A stretch of DNA of 64,000 nt from an uncultured Oscillospiraceae bacterium (GTDB lineage: Bacteria; Bacillota; Clostridia; Oscillospirales; Oscillospiraceae): contig CALWXC010000003.1 of NCBI GenBank assembly GCA_944385415.1, positions 124,001 through 188,000 on the forward strand, given 5' to 3'. The notes under the pieces were generated by a model, which was given only the letters and a program-made list of their open reading frames with translations, was not told the origin of the DNA and did no database searches. Position numbers and translations under genes: made by a program. The stretch's first letter is position 1. Every line of letters starts with the position of its first letter. Below, in pieces: positions 42,508 through 51,547 of this stretch.

Positions 42508-42514
42508 CTTTTGG

Positions 42515-44356
42515 TTATTCCACAGTGACGGATTTGGCCAGATTTCTCGGCTTATCCACGTCGCAGCCCCGCATCAGCGCCACATAGTAAGCAAAGCACT
42601 GGAGGGGCACAATGGACAGGTTGGGCTGGAACAGGGTGTCGGTCTCGGGAATGAGCACCACGCTGTCCACGGTCTTGTGAATCTCCTCTTCACAGGAGGG
42701 CACCGTCAAACCCAGGACCTCGGCCCCACGGGCCTTGACCTCCTTGACATTGGACATAGTCTTGTCAAAGAGGGCCCGGTTTGTGGCAATGGCCACCACC
42801 AGGGTACCGTCCTCAATCAGAGAGATGGGGCCGTGTTTCAACTCACCGGAGGCGTAGGCCTCCGAGTGGAGATAGGCAATCTCCTTGAGCTTCAGGCTGC
42901 CTTCCAGGCAGGTGGCGCTGTCCAGGTTCCGGCCAATATAGAACACGTCCCGGTTATTGAAGTAGCGGGAAGCGTAATACTGGATTTTTTCAATGACAGA
43001 ATGGTCCAGGACCTGCTCCACCTTCTCCGGCAGGTTTTGCAGCTCGCCGTACAGGTAGTCAAAGCGCTGGGGTTCCACAGTTCCCAGGCACTGGGCCATA
43101 TAGAGGGCCAGCAAATCCACCACAGCCAGCTGGGTCGAATAGGCTTTCGTCGTGGCCACGGCAATCTCCGGACCGGCCCAAGTGTAGATGACATCGTCGG
43201 CCAGCTTGGCAATGGAGCTGCCTACCACATTGACAATGGCCAGGGTCCGGGCCCCCTTCTCCTTGGCCAGCCGCAGAGCTGCCAGGGTGTCGGCGGTCTC
43301 ACCGGACTGGCTGATAATCAGCACCAGAGTGTCTGCTCCCAGCACCGGGTCCGAATAGCGGAACTCTGACGCCAGCACCGGTTCCACCGGCACTTGGCAC
43401 AGCTTTTCAATGATATACTTACTCTGCACACCCACATAATAGGCCGAACCACAGGCCACAGCATAAACGCGGCGCAGATTGCGCAGATAGTCCGCCGACA
43501 GGGTGATATCATCCAGAACGATTTTTCCGTCCTTCATCCGGGGAGACAGGGTATCGCGGATGGCCTTGGGCTGCTCATGGATTTCCTTGAGCATAAAGTG
43601 CTCATAACCGCCCTTTTCGGCGGCTTCCATATCCCAGGTGATGTGTTCCGGTGTCTTGGTAATCGGGTCCCCTGCCCCGTCAAAGAACAAAGCGTCGTGG
43701 TCGGTGAAAATCACCATGTCGCCGTCGTTGAGGTAGGCTACATCGCGGGTATATTTGAGAACGGCGGGCACGTCGGAAGCAATGTAGTTGCAGCCGTCGC
43801 CAAAGCCAAAAATCAACGGGGAATCCTTTTTAACGGCAATGATGGTGCCAGGATAGTCGCGGCAGAGAATGCCCAGGGCATAGCTGCCCTCGATGCGCTC
43901 CACGGCCTTGCGGACCGACATTTTAAAGTCAAAGCCCTGGTCATAGAAATATTCCACCAGATTGGCCACCACCTCCGTATCGGTTTCGGAGTGGAACCGT
44001 TTTCCGTTGGCCTGGAGCATCTCCTTGAGCTTCTGGTAGTTTTCGATAATGCCGTTATGGACCACCACAATTTTGCCCTGGTCGGCGGCGTGGGGGTGGC
44101 TGTTTTCATCGGACGGTGCGCCGTGGGTGGCCCAGCGGGTGTGACCGATGCCCACAGAACCATGGAGAGACTTGCCGCCGTCGGTCAGTTCTGCCAGATG
44201 GGCCAGACGCCCTTTGGCCTTGACCACCTGAAGCTGGTTTCCGTCCCCGATACAGACACCGGCGGAGTCATACCCCCGGTACTCCAGCTTTTGCAGGCCG
44301 TCCAGCAGAATGGGAGCTGCCTGTTCCTTACCCACATATCCAACGATTCCGCACAT
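42515..44356 (-). CDS. glmS: Glutamine-fructose-6-phosphate aminotransferase (isomerizing)
   Basis: 613 residues. The N-terminal glutaminase starts with the nucleophile cysteine (MCGIVGYVG) and has GIGHTRWATHGAPSDENSHPH. Two SIS sugar-isomerase domains follow, with ISQSGETADT and the C-terminal ending KPRNLAKSVTVE. It makes glucosamine 6-phosphate for cell-wall synthesis. The gap to the dprA-like gene is only 39 bases, so there is no room for a glmS ribozyme. The start follows CGGAGGTAG. Confidence 0.97.
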   Translation of the reverse strand: MCGIVGYVGKEQAAPILLDGLQKLEYRGYDSAGVCIGDGNQLQVVKAKGRLAHLAELTDGGKSLHGSVGIGHTRWATHGAPSDENSHPHAADQGKIVVVHNGIIENYQKLKEMLQANGKRFHSETDTEVVANLVEYFYDQGFDFKMSVRKAVERIEGSYALGILCRDYPGTIIAVKKDSPLIFGFGDGCNYIASDVPAVLKYTRDVAYLNDGDMVIFTDHDALFFDGAGDPITKTPEHITWDMEAAEKGGYEHFMLKEIHEQPKAIRDTLSPRMKDGKIVLDDITLSADYLRNLRRVYAVACGSAYYVGVQSKYIIEKLCQVPVEPVLASEFRYSDPVLGADTLVLIISQSGETADTLAALRLAKEKGARTLAIVNVVGSSIAKLADDVIYTWAGPEIAVATTKAYSTQLAVVDLLALYMAQCLGTVEPQRFDYLYGELQNLPEKVEQVLDHSVIEKIQYYASRYFNNRDVFYIGRNLDSATCLEGSLKLKEIAYLHSEAYASGELKHGPISLIEDGTLVVAIATNRALFDKTMSNVKEVKARGAEVLGLTVPSCEEEIHKTVDSVVLIPETDTLFQPNLSIVPLQCFAYYVALMRGCDVDKPRNLAKSVTVE

Positions 44357-44395
44357 GGATACTACCTCCGTTATAAAGTTCAGAATGGTACAGAT

Positions 44396-45265
44396 TTATG
44401 CGTCATGGTCCAACGCCATAACATCACGGATGGGGACGGCGCCCTGCTGCACCAACGCCTGGGCCGCAGCGGAGCCGTCGTCGAACACATAGAGGGGAGA
44501 CCACCGGCGACACAGATTCTCCACGGCGCCATGCCAGGTGCCGCCCTTGCCAAAGGCCGCCTGGACCACCACGGTCTGCTCCCCCATCTGGTGGATATAG
44601 CTGTTGCGCATCATGGCCCGTGGGGTGGTAAAGGAAAGGTCATAGCCGCCCTCGCTGCACAACAGATGGTGTTCCCCAGCCAGATGGGCCCGGTCAAACA
44701 GGGCGTCGGGAATCATGGCCACGGTGCTGCCACCAGCCCGGAGACAGGCATCCGCCGCCGCCCAATCGACACCGGCGGCGCCGCCGGTGACCAAAATCCG
44801 ACCGGTACGGGCCGCCAGCCGGCCCAGCTGCCCGGCAAATTCCAGGGCCGCTTCCCCGGCCCGTCTGGCGCCGGCCACACTGAGGAACGGACCTTTCAGC
44901 AGCCGTTCATTTCCTGCACAGAAAAACACCGGCGGACGGGACGCGCCCCGTTTTTGGATGAGCACCTGAGGATAGGACGGACTGATGCGGGTCACCGGGT
45001 AGCAGCCCACCTCCAGCGCCTCCTCCAGATACGTCTCCAACCGTGCCTCCCGGCTCAGCAGATAGACCATACGCTGGGCCATTTCGCCGCTGTAGCCCAA
45101 GCGCTCCAGCAGTGCTTCATCCACCTGGTCATCGGGCGCACCCTGCCGGTCCGCCGTCTGCATGCGGCTGCTCAGCTCCCGAAATTGCGCCATGGTCAAG
45201 GGTTTTGCATCACGATCGCCCAGGGCGCAGCACAGCAGCACCAGTCCCCGCTCCGCCGCCGTCAT
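44396..45265 (-). CDS. DprA/Smf-like DNA processing protein
   Basis: 289 residues. A Rossmann-type DprA core, with SVAGARRAGEAALEF, ILVTGGAAGVDWAAADACLRAGGSTVAM and a late GGTWHGAVENL segment, is preceded by a helical region. It lacks the C-terminal winged-helix domain of full-length DprA. In transformable bacteria DprA loads RecA on incoming DNA; shortened relatives are less studied. The start overlaps the DEAD-box gene's stop by one base (TGATG). With comFB nearby it points to possible DNA uptake functions. Confidence 0.8.
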   Translation of the reverse strand: MTAAERGLVLLCCALGDRDAKPLTMAQFRELSSRMQTADRQGAPDDQVDEALLERLGYSGEMAQRMVYLLSREARLETYLEEALEVGCYPVTRISPSYPQVLIQKRGASRPPVFFCAGNERLLKGPFLSVAGARRAGEAALEFAGQLGRLAARTGRILVTGGAAGVDWAAADACLRAGGSTVAMIPDALFDRAHLAGEHHLLCSEGGYDLSFTTPRAMMRNSYIHQMGEQTVVVQAAFGKGGTWHGAVENLCRRWSPLYVFDDGSAAAQALVQQGAVPIRDVMALDHDA

Positions 45266-46452
45266 CAGCGATACCGCTTCCGGACCGGGGACTTCTTCAC
45301 CTCGTAGGTCACCAGATTGCCCTCGTCGTCGAATTTCATATTTTGAATGTTGAAATGGGAGTATTTTGCAATCTCCTCCAGCTTGGCCTGCTCCGGGAAG
45401 GTACCCAGAATGGACCAGGCCATGCCCTTGCGCTTGGCGCGGCCGGTACGGCCAATGCGGTGGATATAATACTCGTTCTCCTCTGGAACATCGAAGTTGA
45501 TGACACAGTCCACATCGTCCACATCGATGCCGCGGGAGGCCACATCGGTGGCAATCAGTACGGCAACCTTACCGTCCCGGAACGCCTGCATGTTCTTTTC
45601 TCTCTGCTGCTGGCGAATGTCACCGTGGATGCACTCGGCGCTGACACCGGCCCGCTTGAGGTCATCGGAAAGGCGCTGGCACATGGCCTTGGTATTGCAG
45701 AAGATCATCGCCCGTTCACAGGCCACGGTCCGCAGCAGCCGCAGGGTCAATTCCGTCTTGGCCAGGGGCGAACAGGTAATGGCGTACTGGTCAATATCGG
45801 GCTTATTCTCCGCGTCGGGGCGGACGGTGATCTCCACCTCGTCCCGCTGGTACATCCAGCTGACGGTCATGACCTCCTGGGAGATGGTAGCCGAAAACAG
45901 GCCCATATGCTTCTTGTTTTTGATCTTGTCGAGAATGCCGGTGACATCCTTGAAAAAGCCCATATCCAGCATCCGGTCCGCCTCATCCAGAATCACCGTA
46001 TGAATTTTGTCCAGCCGCAGATTGCGGTGGCGGTAATGGTCCATCAACCGTCCCGGCGTGGCCACCACGATTTGAGGGTTCTTCTTGAGGGCCTTGATCT
46101 GGGTGTCAATCTTCTGGCCGCCGTAGACCACTGCCACACGGATGTTCTTATAATAGGTCAGCAGGCTCCGCAGTTCGTCGCCGATTTGCAGGGCCAGCTC
46201 CCGGGTGGGGGCCAAAATCAATCCCTGGAGATCGTCGCTTTCCGCGTCGATATGCTCAATGAGGGGGATGCCAAAGGCAAAGGTTTTGCCGGTGCCCGTG
46301 GGTGCTTTTGCAATCACATCCTTCCACGCCAGCAGGGGCGGGATGGCTTCGGCCTGGATTTTGGTGGGATATCCGTATCCCCGCTTCTCCAGTGCCTGCA
46401 GAATCTCGTCGGACAGGCCGAGATCCTGAAACGTCTGCATCTGTTCTTCCAT
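45265..46452 (-). CDS. DEAD-box RNA helicase
   Basis: 395 residues. All helicase motifs are present: Q motif with GYPTKIQAEAIP, APTGTGKT (I), PTRELALQ (Ia), TPGRLMDH (Ib), DEAD in ILDEADRMLD (II), SAT (III), and ATDVASRGIDVDDVDCVINFDVP with HRIGRTGRAKRKG (V-VI). The C-terminal extension is short. It probably helps RNA folding or ribosome assembly. A strong promoter lies at 46483-46511; the dprA-like gene and glmS follow in the same direction and may share the transcript. Confidence 0.94.
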   Translation of the reverse strand: MEEQMQTFQDLGLSDEILQALEKRGYGYPTKIQAEAIPPLLAWKDVIAKAPTGTGKTFAFGIPLIEHIDAESDDLQGLILAPTRELALQIGDELRSLLTYYKNIRVAVVYGGQKIDTQIKALKKNPQIVVATPGRLMDHYRHRNLRLDKIHTVILDEADRMLDMGFFKDVTGILDKIKNKKHMGLFSATISQEVMTVSWMYQRDEVEITVRPDAENKPDIDQYAITCSPLAKTELTLRLLRTVACERAMIFCNTKAMCQRLSDDLKRAGVSAECIHGDIRQQQREKNMQAFRDGKVAVLIATDVASRGIDVDDVDCVINFDVPEENEYYIHRIGRTGRAKRKGMAWSILGTFPEQAKLEEIAKYSHFNIQNMKFDDEGNLVTYEVKKSPVRKRYR

Positions 46453-46482
46453 AACTAACTTCCTTTATTTAAAATCTATTGT

Positions 46483-46511
46483 ATTATAGCAGTTGTTTGA
46501 ATTTCTTGCAA
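46483..46511 (-). promoter_or_regulatory. Sigma-A promoter of the DEAD-box helicase operon
   Basis: TTGCAA (46506-46511), 17-base spacer, TATAAT (46483-46488) on the minus strand. Confidence 0.75.
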
Positions 46512-46569
46512 GATAGACCGAACCCATAATCTGTGGTATACTAGGTCAAAACAACCATGGAGGTAGAGC

Positions 46570-47400
46570 ATGAGCAAAGCAGATGAACTTTACAGACAGA
46601 CCTGCCGGCAAATTCTGGACCACGGTGTGTGGGACACGGACTACGATGTGCGCCCCCACTGGGAGGACGGTACCCCGGCCCATACGGTCAAAGCCTTCGG
46701 CGTGGTGAACCGCTACAATCTGGCAGAGGAATTTCCCATTATGACGCTGCGGCGGACAGCCTTCAAGTCCTGCATCGATGAATTACTATGGATTTGGCAG
46801 AAGAAATCCAACCGGGTTTCGGAGCTCAACAGCCATGTATGGGATTCCTGGACCGATGAAAACGGCACCATCGGCAAAGCCTATGGCTATCAGCTGGGCG
46901 TGAAGCACCAATACAAAGAAGGCATGTTCGATCAGGTGGACCGGGTACTGTACGATTTGAAGCACAATCCCCACAGCCGCCGGATTTTGACCAACATCTA
47001 CAATTTTGAGGATTTGCACGAAATGGGCTTGTATCCCTGCGCCTATTCCATGACGTTCAACGTGTCGGGCAACACCCTCAACGCCATTTTGAATCAGCGG
47101 TCTCAGGACATGCTGGCAGCCAACAACTGGAATGTGGTCCAGTACGCCGTGCTGACCCACATGATGGCCCAGGTGTCGGGCTTGCAGGTGGGCGAGCTGG
47201 TCCATGTCATTGCCGACTGTCACATCTACGACCGCCATGTGCCCATGGTGGAAAAGATGCTGCAAAATGAGAGTTACCCGGCGCCCAAGTTTGTCATGGA
47301 CCCGAGCATTGACAATTTCTACGACTTTACCGTGGACAGCTTCTCTCTGGAGGGATATCAGTATTCTCCCTTTTCGGAGAAAATCCCCGTTGCCATTTGA
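46570..47400 (+). CDS. thyA: Thymidylate synthase
   Basis: 276 residues. It methylates dUMP using methylene-tetrahydrofolate. The nucleophile cysteine is in GLYPCAYSMTF and is followed by the folate/dUMP-binding NQRSQDMLAANNWNVVQYA. The WIWQKKSN and HVWDSWTDENGTIGKAYGYQL segments are usual for the longer clostridial/lactobacillar form. The start follows TGGAGGTAG. folA follows after nine bases. Confidence 0.97.
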   Translation: MSKADELYRQTCRQILDHGVWDTDYDVRPHWEDGTPAHTVKAFGVVNRYNLAEEFPIMTLRRTAFKSCIDELLWIWQKKSNRVSELNSHVWDSWTDENGTIGKAYGYQLGVKHQYKEGMFDQVDRVLYDLKHNPHSRRILTNIYNFEDLHEMGLYPCAYSMTFNVSGNTLNAILNQRSQDMLAANNWNVVQYAVLTHMMAQVSGLQVGELVHVIADCHIYDRHVPMVEKMLQNESYPAPKFVMDPSIDNFYDFTVDSFSLEGYQYSPFSEKIPVAI

Positions 47401-47409
47401 GGTGTCTGT

Positions 47410-47913
47410 ATGAATTGTATTGTCAACGTCACGGAGAACTGGGGCATCGGACTGGAAAACGAACTGTTGGTCAGCATTTCCGCCGATTTGAAGCGATTCC
47501 GTCAGCTGACCACCGGCCAGACGGTGATCCTGGGCCGCAAAACCCTGGCCACCTTCCCCGGCGGCAAACCCCTGAAAAATCGGGACAATCTGGTATTGAG
47601 CACCAACGCCGCTCTGGACATCCCCGGCGCGGTGGTATGCCACGATCTGGACAGCCTGTTGGAGCGCTGCCGGGCCATTCCCCAGGAAACGCTGTGGGTC
47701 ATCGGCGGCGCGTCGGTATATGAACTGCTGCTCCCCTACTGCCGGACTGCGGAGGTGACAAAAACCTTTGCCGCTCCGGCGGCTGACCGGTTCTTCCCAA
47801 ATTTAGATGCGCTGCCCAACTGGCATATCACGAAGCAGTCGGAGGTTTTCGAGGAAAACGGCGTCCGGTTCCAGTACGTCACCTATGAAAACAGCGCCCC
47901 CAAAGGGCTGTAG
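47410..47913 (+). CDS. folA: Dihydrofolate reductase
   Basis: 167 residues. Family marks are NVTENWGIGLENELLVSISADLKRFRQLTTG, GRKTLATFPGGKPLKNRDNLVLS and WVIGGASVYELLLPYC. It regenerates tetrahydrofolate from the dihydrofolate produced by ThyA, with which it forms a tight operon. The start follows GAGGTGTCT. Confidence 0.95.
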   Translation: MNCIVNVTENWGIGLENELLVSISADLKRFRQLTTGQTVILGRKTLATFPGGKPLKNRDNLVLSTNAALDIPGAVVCHDLDSLLERCRAIPQETLWVIGGASVYELLLPYCRTAEVTKTFAAPAADRFFPNLDALPNWHITKQSEVFEENGVRFQYVTYENSAPKGL

Positions 47914-47920
47914 CAATCAT

Positions 47921-47999
47921 AACCACTAGTTTACTAGTGGTTTGCTCAACCCTCATAGGGGTCAGTACTTGCTGACCCCTATGGGGGGTATTGAGGGTT
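47921..47999 (+). other. Nested palindromes after folA
   Basis: Two structures lie before the terminator. A ten-base inverted repeat AACCACTAGT/ACTAGTGGTT has a two-base centre (47921-47942). A stem of ATAGGGGTCAG/CTGACCCCTAT (47955-47982) is enclosed by an outer AACCCTCA/TGAGGGTT pair (47948-47955 with 47992-47999). Confidence 0.5.
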
Positions 48000-48015
48000 T
48001 GTCATCACAATTCCA

Positions 48016-48038
48016 GGCAGCCACTAACAGTGGCTGCC
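48016..48038 (+). terminator. Terminator of thyA-folA
   Basis: A perfect 10-bp stem, loop AAC, then six T. The only strong intrinsic terminator among the palindromes here. Confidence 0.9.
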
Positions 48039-48126
48039 TTTTTTGCCTTATTTCACCCTGTCACCCGTAAACGGGTCTCTGTATTCATAGAACCAGGGGT
48101 TTTATTAAGCCTAAAGGCATCAATTA

Positions 48127-48164
48127 GACAACGGGGGTGCTGCGTATGCAGCACCCCCGTTGTC
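48127..48164 (-). terminator. Long hairpin after the EAL gene
   Basis: A perfect 17-bp stem (48127-48143 with 48148-48164) with a four-base loop, about 43 bases after the EAL stop codon; only a weak T stretch follows on the minus strand. Confidence 0.65.
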
Positions 48165-48207
48165 ATTGGGAACAGTGATTGAATTCGTTGCATCTGTACA
48201 GCGGTGC

Positions 48208-51093
48208 TCAATGGACACCGGACTGGACATACTGGGAATACGGCGCGAGAAACTGCCGTTCAAAGTCCGCTATGGTCAGCGGGCGGCTGTAATAGTAGCC
48301 CTGCCCGTAATTGCAGCAAAGCTGTACCATCATCTGTTCATTTTCCTGGGTCTCCACACCCTCTGCCACTGTACTGATGTGGAGCTGTTTGGCCAATTCC
48401 AGAATACAGGCCATGATCTTGCGCTGGCTGCCGTCCGTATCCTTGGCCGCACCCATCAGGAACAAACGGTCCAGCTTCAATTCGTCAATTTTCAGCCGTC
48501 CCAGGGTGTTCAGCGAGGAATAGCCGCTGCCGAAGTCATCCATGGAAATCCGGAAACCGGCAGAGCGGAGCTCCTCAATACAGGCGTTTATATGCTCCAC
48601 ATGGTCCAGAACCAGACTTTCCAGAATCTCCAGCGTAATACATTGCGGCGATACGCCGTATTTCTCTGTAATGGCCAGAAGCTTGTTGACATACCCTTCG
48701 CTGGCAAACAGCAGACGGGTCTGGTTGACCGAAATATTGGTTGGCGCCATTCCTTCGTCCATCCAACGCCGCAGCTGCTTACAGGCCTGTTCCACCATAT
48801 AGAGGTCCAGGTGGACACAGAATCCATTTTCCTCAAACAGCGGAATAAACTGGTCGGGGAACAGCATGCCCCGGTCCTTGGTTTGCCAGCGCACCAGCGC
48901 TTCCGCTCCAGCCAGCAGGCCGGTGCTGAGATCAATTTTCGGCTGTAAATACAGCTGAAATTCCTCCTGCTCCAACGCCCGCTTCATATTGCTTTCCGCA
49001 TAGAGCCGGGTCTGCTCCAGCTTATGGAGTTCCTGATCATAGATGTAGACATTCTCTTTCTGGCATTTCTTGGCCTGGGCCAAGGCGGCCATCATGTAAT
49101 TGTGCTTGGCCGACGCGGAGAAGGGCTCCGGCGCTGCCGCCGTCAGCACAACACCGCAATAAATGGAGACCGGATATTGCCCCAACAGTGTGGTTGCTGT
49201 CTGCTGAATCCGATACTGCAGCATCTCAATCCGCTCCATGGCCTTTTCCGCCTCTGTCTCCCGCAACGCGATATAGAACACATCGGCCGACTGGCGGCAG
49301 AAAAACTCGCCGGGCTGTTGGATGTTGTCCAGACACCGCTTGATGCCGCATAGGAATTTATCTGCCGTGGACAAACCGTATGTCTCGTTGATATATTTGA
49401 AATTCCGAAGATTCAAAGCCACCAGCACCATGGGAATCTTCCGGCTGCAGGCCATACCCAGCATGGTTCGGAATTCTCCGCCATTGTAGGCGCCGGTCAG
49501 TGCATCATAACGGGACAGCTGTTCCAGCTGCTTCTGCGTCAGCGCCATCTCATGCTGCGCCTTTTTACTGTACCGGTAGAGCAAGTACAGGCAAATCGCC
49601 AGCCCCAGCACTATGGCAGCGCCAATCAGATAGACCTTATACACATAAAGCCACTCTGTAACGGTATAGTCCACCTTCTCTGACATCGCCTGATAGAACA
49701 GGCTCTGACTTTGCACATCCGAAAGCGCGCTGATATAGTGGTTGAATACGGACAGCAGCTCACTGGGAACCCGGCTGGTGACGCCCACACAGTAGGAGAC
49801 ATTTTTACTGCTGGACCAGTCCACCTTCAGTTCGTCATACAGGACCTTCTTCTGCATATAGTAGTTGACCGAATAGGCATCCAGCCGCGCATACCCCATG
49901 TCCCCTTTTCGCAGACTGTTGAGGCTCTTCTCGGTATTGGTATAAAACCGCTGGGTGTCGTAGTCCGCCGGATCGGTGGCCGTTGGCGAGGAAACCAGCA
50001 GACTGCTGCCGCTGAAATACGGCAGGGAGAACTGAATACCGTCCACGGCGATATAGCTGGAGGTACTGGCCGCACAGGCGATGATATCCACTTCTCCGGC
50101 CTCAATCAATTCGATACCATGGGCGCAGGAATCCACAATGACCGGTTCATATTGCAATCCTGTTGCCGCTGAAAATTCCTCAAAGAACGTGGCGGCCATG
50201 CCGCCCACTTTCCCGTCCTTGACGTATTGCAGCGGCGCGTTGCCGTCGCAGAATGCCACCTTCAGCGTGCCCATTTGGGCAATGTGCCGCTTGTCGTCCT
50301 CAGACAGCATAAAGTTGCCATAGGAGTAAAAATACTCGTCATACAGCTCCGTTTGCAGATGGGGGTAGGCCCGGTTCATACTGTACAGCGCTGTGTTAAG
50401 CGTTTGCAGCAGCTGGTGATTCTCCCGATTTAGGGCAAAATAATACGGTGTGGGAGAAAATCGTGCAATGCTGCGGAACTTGTCCAGTACGGCAATATCC
50501 ACCTGCAAGGTGGCATCCGCTTCACCTGAACGCACCGCCTCAATGGCTTCCGTCATGGAATGATATGGGATAGTCTCATAGGTAAAATCGTTGAGTCGTG
50601 CAAACTGCGCCAGCTGATCCATGCGCTGGGTCTGCTCCGCCGATGTGGCAATTCTGATGCCGTTCCAGTTGGAAAAATCATCCTCAACCCACCCGGAATC
50701 CTCCAGAACCGTCAGCGCCGTGTAGGTGGTACCATAGCTGTAGCTGGGATAGAGGAACATCTGCTCCAATTCCGGGGTGCGGTTCATGGTACCCATCATG
50801 TCGATTTCGCCGTCACGCATCATTTCCATCAAGGTGACAATCTGGGTATTCAAGTCCCCCTCTACCGTGACATATTCATAGTCCCAGTTGGTGTACAGAC
50901 TGAGCTGCTCCAAATAGTCTACCATATATCCGGCATAATTTCCGTTTTCATCCAAATAGGAGATACCATTCTGTATGGGGAATCCCACGCGAACCACGGT
51001 CTTCTGCCCCAGTGCTGCCTGTACCGCCACAGTGCTGGAAATACAGACGCACGCAATCAGCGCAAGCCCCAGGATTTTTTTGATTCGCTTCAC
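48208..51093 (-). CDS. Membrane cyclic-di-GMP phosphodiesterase with tandem solute-binding sensor domains
   Basis: 961 residues. A signal/anchor helix is followed by two SBP_bac_3-like domains (about 30-265 and 275-480, with VRVGFPIQNGISYLDENGNYAGYMVDY and LKVAFCDGNAPLQYVKDGKVGGMAA). A membrane helix (about 500-525), a GGDEF-like domain and an EAL domain come next. The GGDEF site is degenerate (RQSADVFYI), so it should not make cyclic di-GMP. The EAL site looks intact (AEALVRW, NISVNQTRL, EILES, MDDFGSGYSS). It probably hydrolyses cyclic di-GMP when an amino-acid-like ligand is bound outside. The start is GTG 51093 behind AGAGGGGGC. Confidence 0.9.
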   Translation of the reverse strand: MKRIKKILGLALIACVCISSTVAVQAALGQKTVVRVGFPIQNGISYLDENGNYAGYMVDYLEQLSLYTNWDYEYVTVEGDLNTQIVTLMEMMRDGEIDMMGTMNRTPELEQMFLYPSYSYGTTYTALTVLEDSGWVEDDFSNWNGIRIATSAEQTQRMDQLAQFARLNDFTYETIPYHSMTEAIEAVRSGEADATLQVDIAVLDKFRSIARFSPTPYYFALNRENHQLLQTLNTALYSMNRAYPHLQTELYDEYFYSYGNFMLSEDDKRHIAQMGTLKVAFCDGNAPLQYVKDGKVGGMAATFFEEFSAATGLQYEPVIVDSCAHGIELIEAGEVDIIACAASTSSYIAVDGIQFSLPYFSGSSLLVSSPTATDPADYDTQRFYTNTEKSLNSLRKGDMGYARLDAYSVNYYMQKKVLYDELKVDWSSSKNVSYCVGVTSRVPSELLSVFNHYISALSDVQSQSLFYQAMSEKVDYTVTEWLYVYKVYLIGAAIVLGLAICLYLLYRYSKKAQHEMALTQKQLEQLSRYDALTGAYNGGEFRTMLGMACSRKIPMVLVALNLRNFKYINETYGLSTADKFLCGIKRCLDNIQQPGEFFCRQSADVFYIALRETEAEKAMERIEMLQYRIQQTATTLLGQYPVSIYCGVVLTAAAPEPFSASAKHNYMMAALAQAKKCQKENVYIYDQELHKLEQTRLYAESNMKRALEQEEFQLYLQPKIDLSTGLLAGAEALVRWQTKDRGMLFPDQFIPLFEENGFCVHLDLYMVEQACKQLRRWMDEGMAPTNISVNQTRLLFASEGYVNKLLAITEKYGVSPQCITLEILESLVLDHVEHINACIEELRSAGFRISMDDFGSGYSSLNTLGRLKIDELKLDRLFLMGAAKDTDGSQRKIMACILELAKQLHISTVAEGVETQENEQMMVQLCCNYGQGYYYSRPLTIADFERQFLAPYSQYVQSGVH

Positions 51094-51547
51094 GGTATCG
51101 CCCCCTCTCTATTCCAGTATGGCATAGATTGTCTCCCCCGCAGGAGATACAATGGCATCGCACAGTTTGTTTCTTTCAAATTATACCAGATTAAAGTCAA
51201 AAACGCAAATCCCATCTGGAAAAACAGAAAAATAATACTGTTTCTTTGTACAAAAATCATTTATCCAGACCGTACCCATTTATAAAACACCGTTTTATTT
51301 TTCTATTCTCCTGGATCTTTTTTTGCAAAGAATCTCGAAAGTCCGGTGTTTTTGTCAAAAATCGCCCCATATTTTTTTAAAAAACGCACTTTTGTTTGTT
51401 GATATACTACCGTCTTAAAAATACAGGAGTATTCCATTTTCCCCATGTTAAAACGGAGCTTAGCGGAGAAATTATACAGGCACAGATGCCGTCTGCCCAT
51501 GCAGATGGCGCCTGTGCCTGCAAACTCTGTATTCGATTGTACGCGAC
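51094..51547. other. AT-rich intergenic region
   Basis: 454 bases. Near 51180-51208 lies the EAL gene promoter. At 51477-51520 a 20-base imperfect stem with a four-base loop follows the anti-sigma-like gene and may end its transcript, although no T run follows. The part 51210-51470 is AT-rich; the short open frames across it have no ribosome sites that I can support. Confidence 0.6.
51180..51208 (-). promoter_or_regulatory. Possible promoter of the EAL gene
   Basis: TATAAT (51180-51185) with TTGCGT 17 bases upstream (51203-51208) on the minus strand. The -35 box is poor. Confidence 0.45.

Noticed and set aside
44357..44395. Possible glmS ribozyme before glmS
   Set aside because: The gap to the upstream gene is 39 bases, too short for the ribozyme, and has no matching core.
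47991..48182. 63-codon frame after folA
   Set aside because: It runs through two stem-loops including the folA terminator and has no ribosome site.
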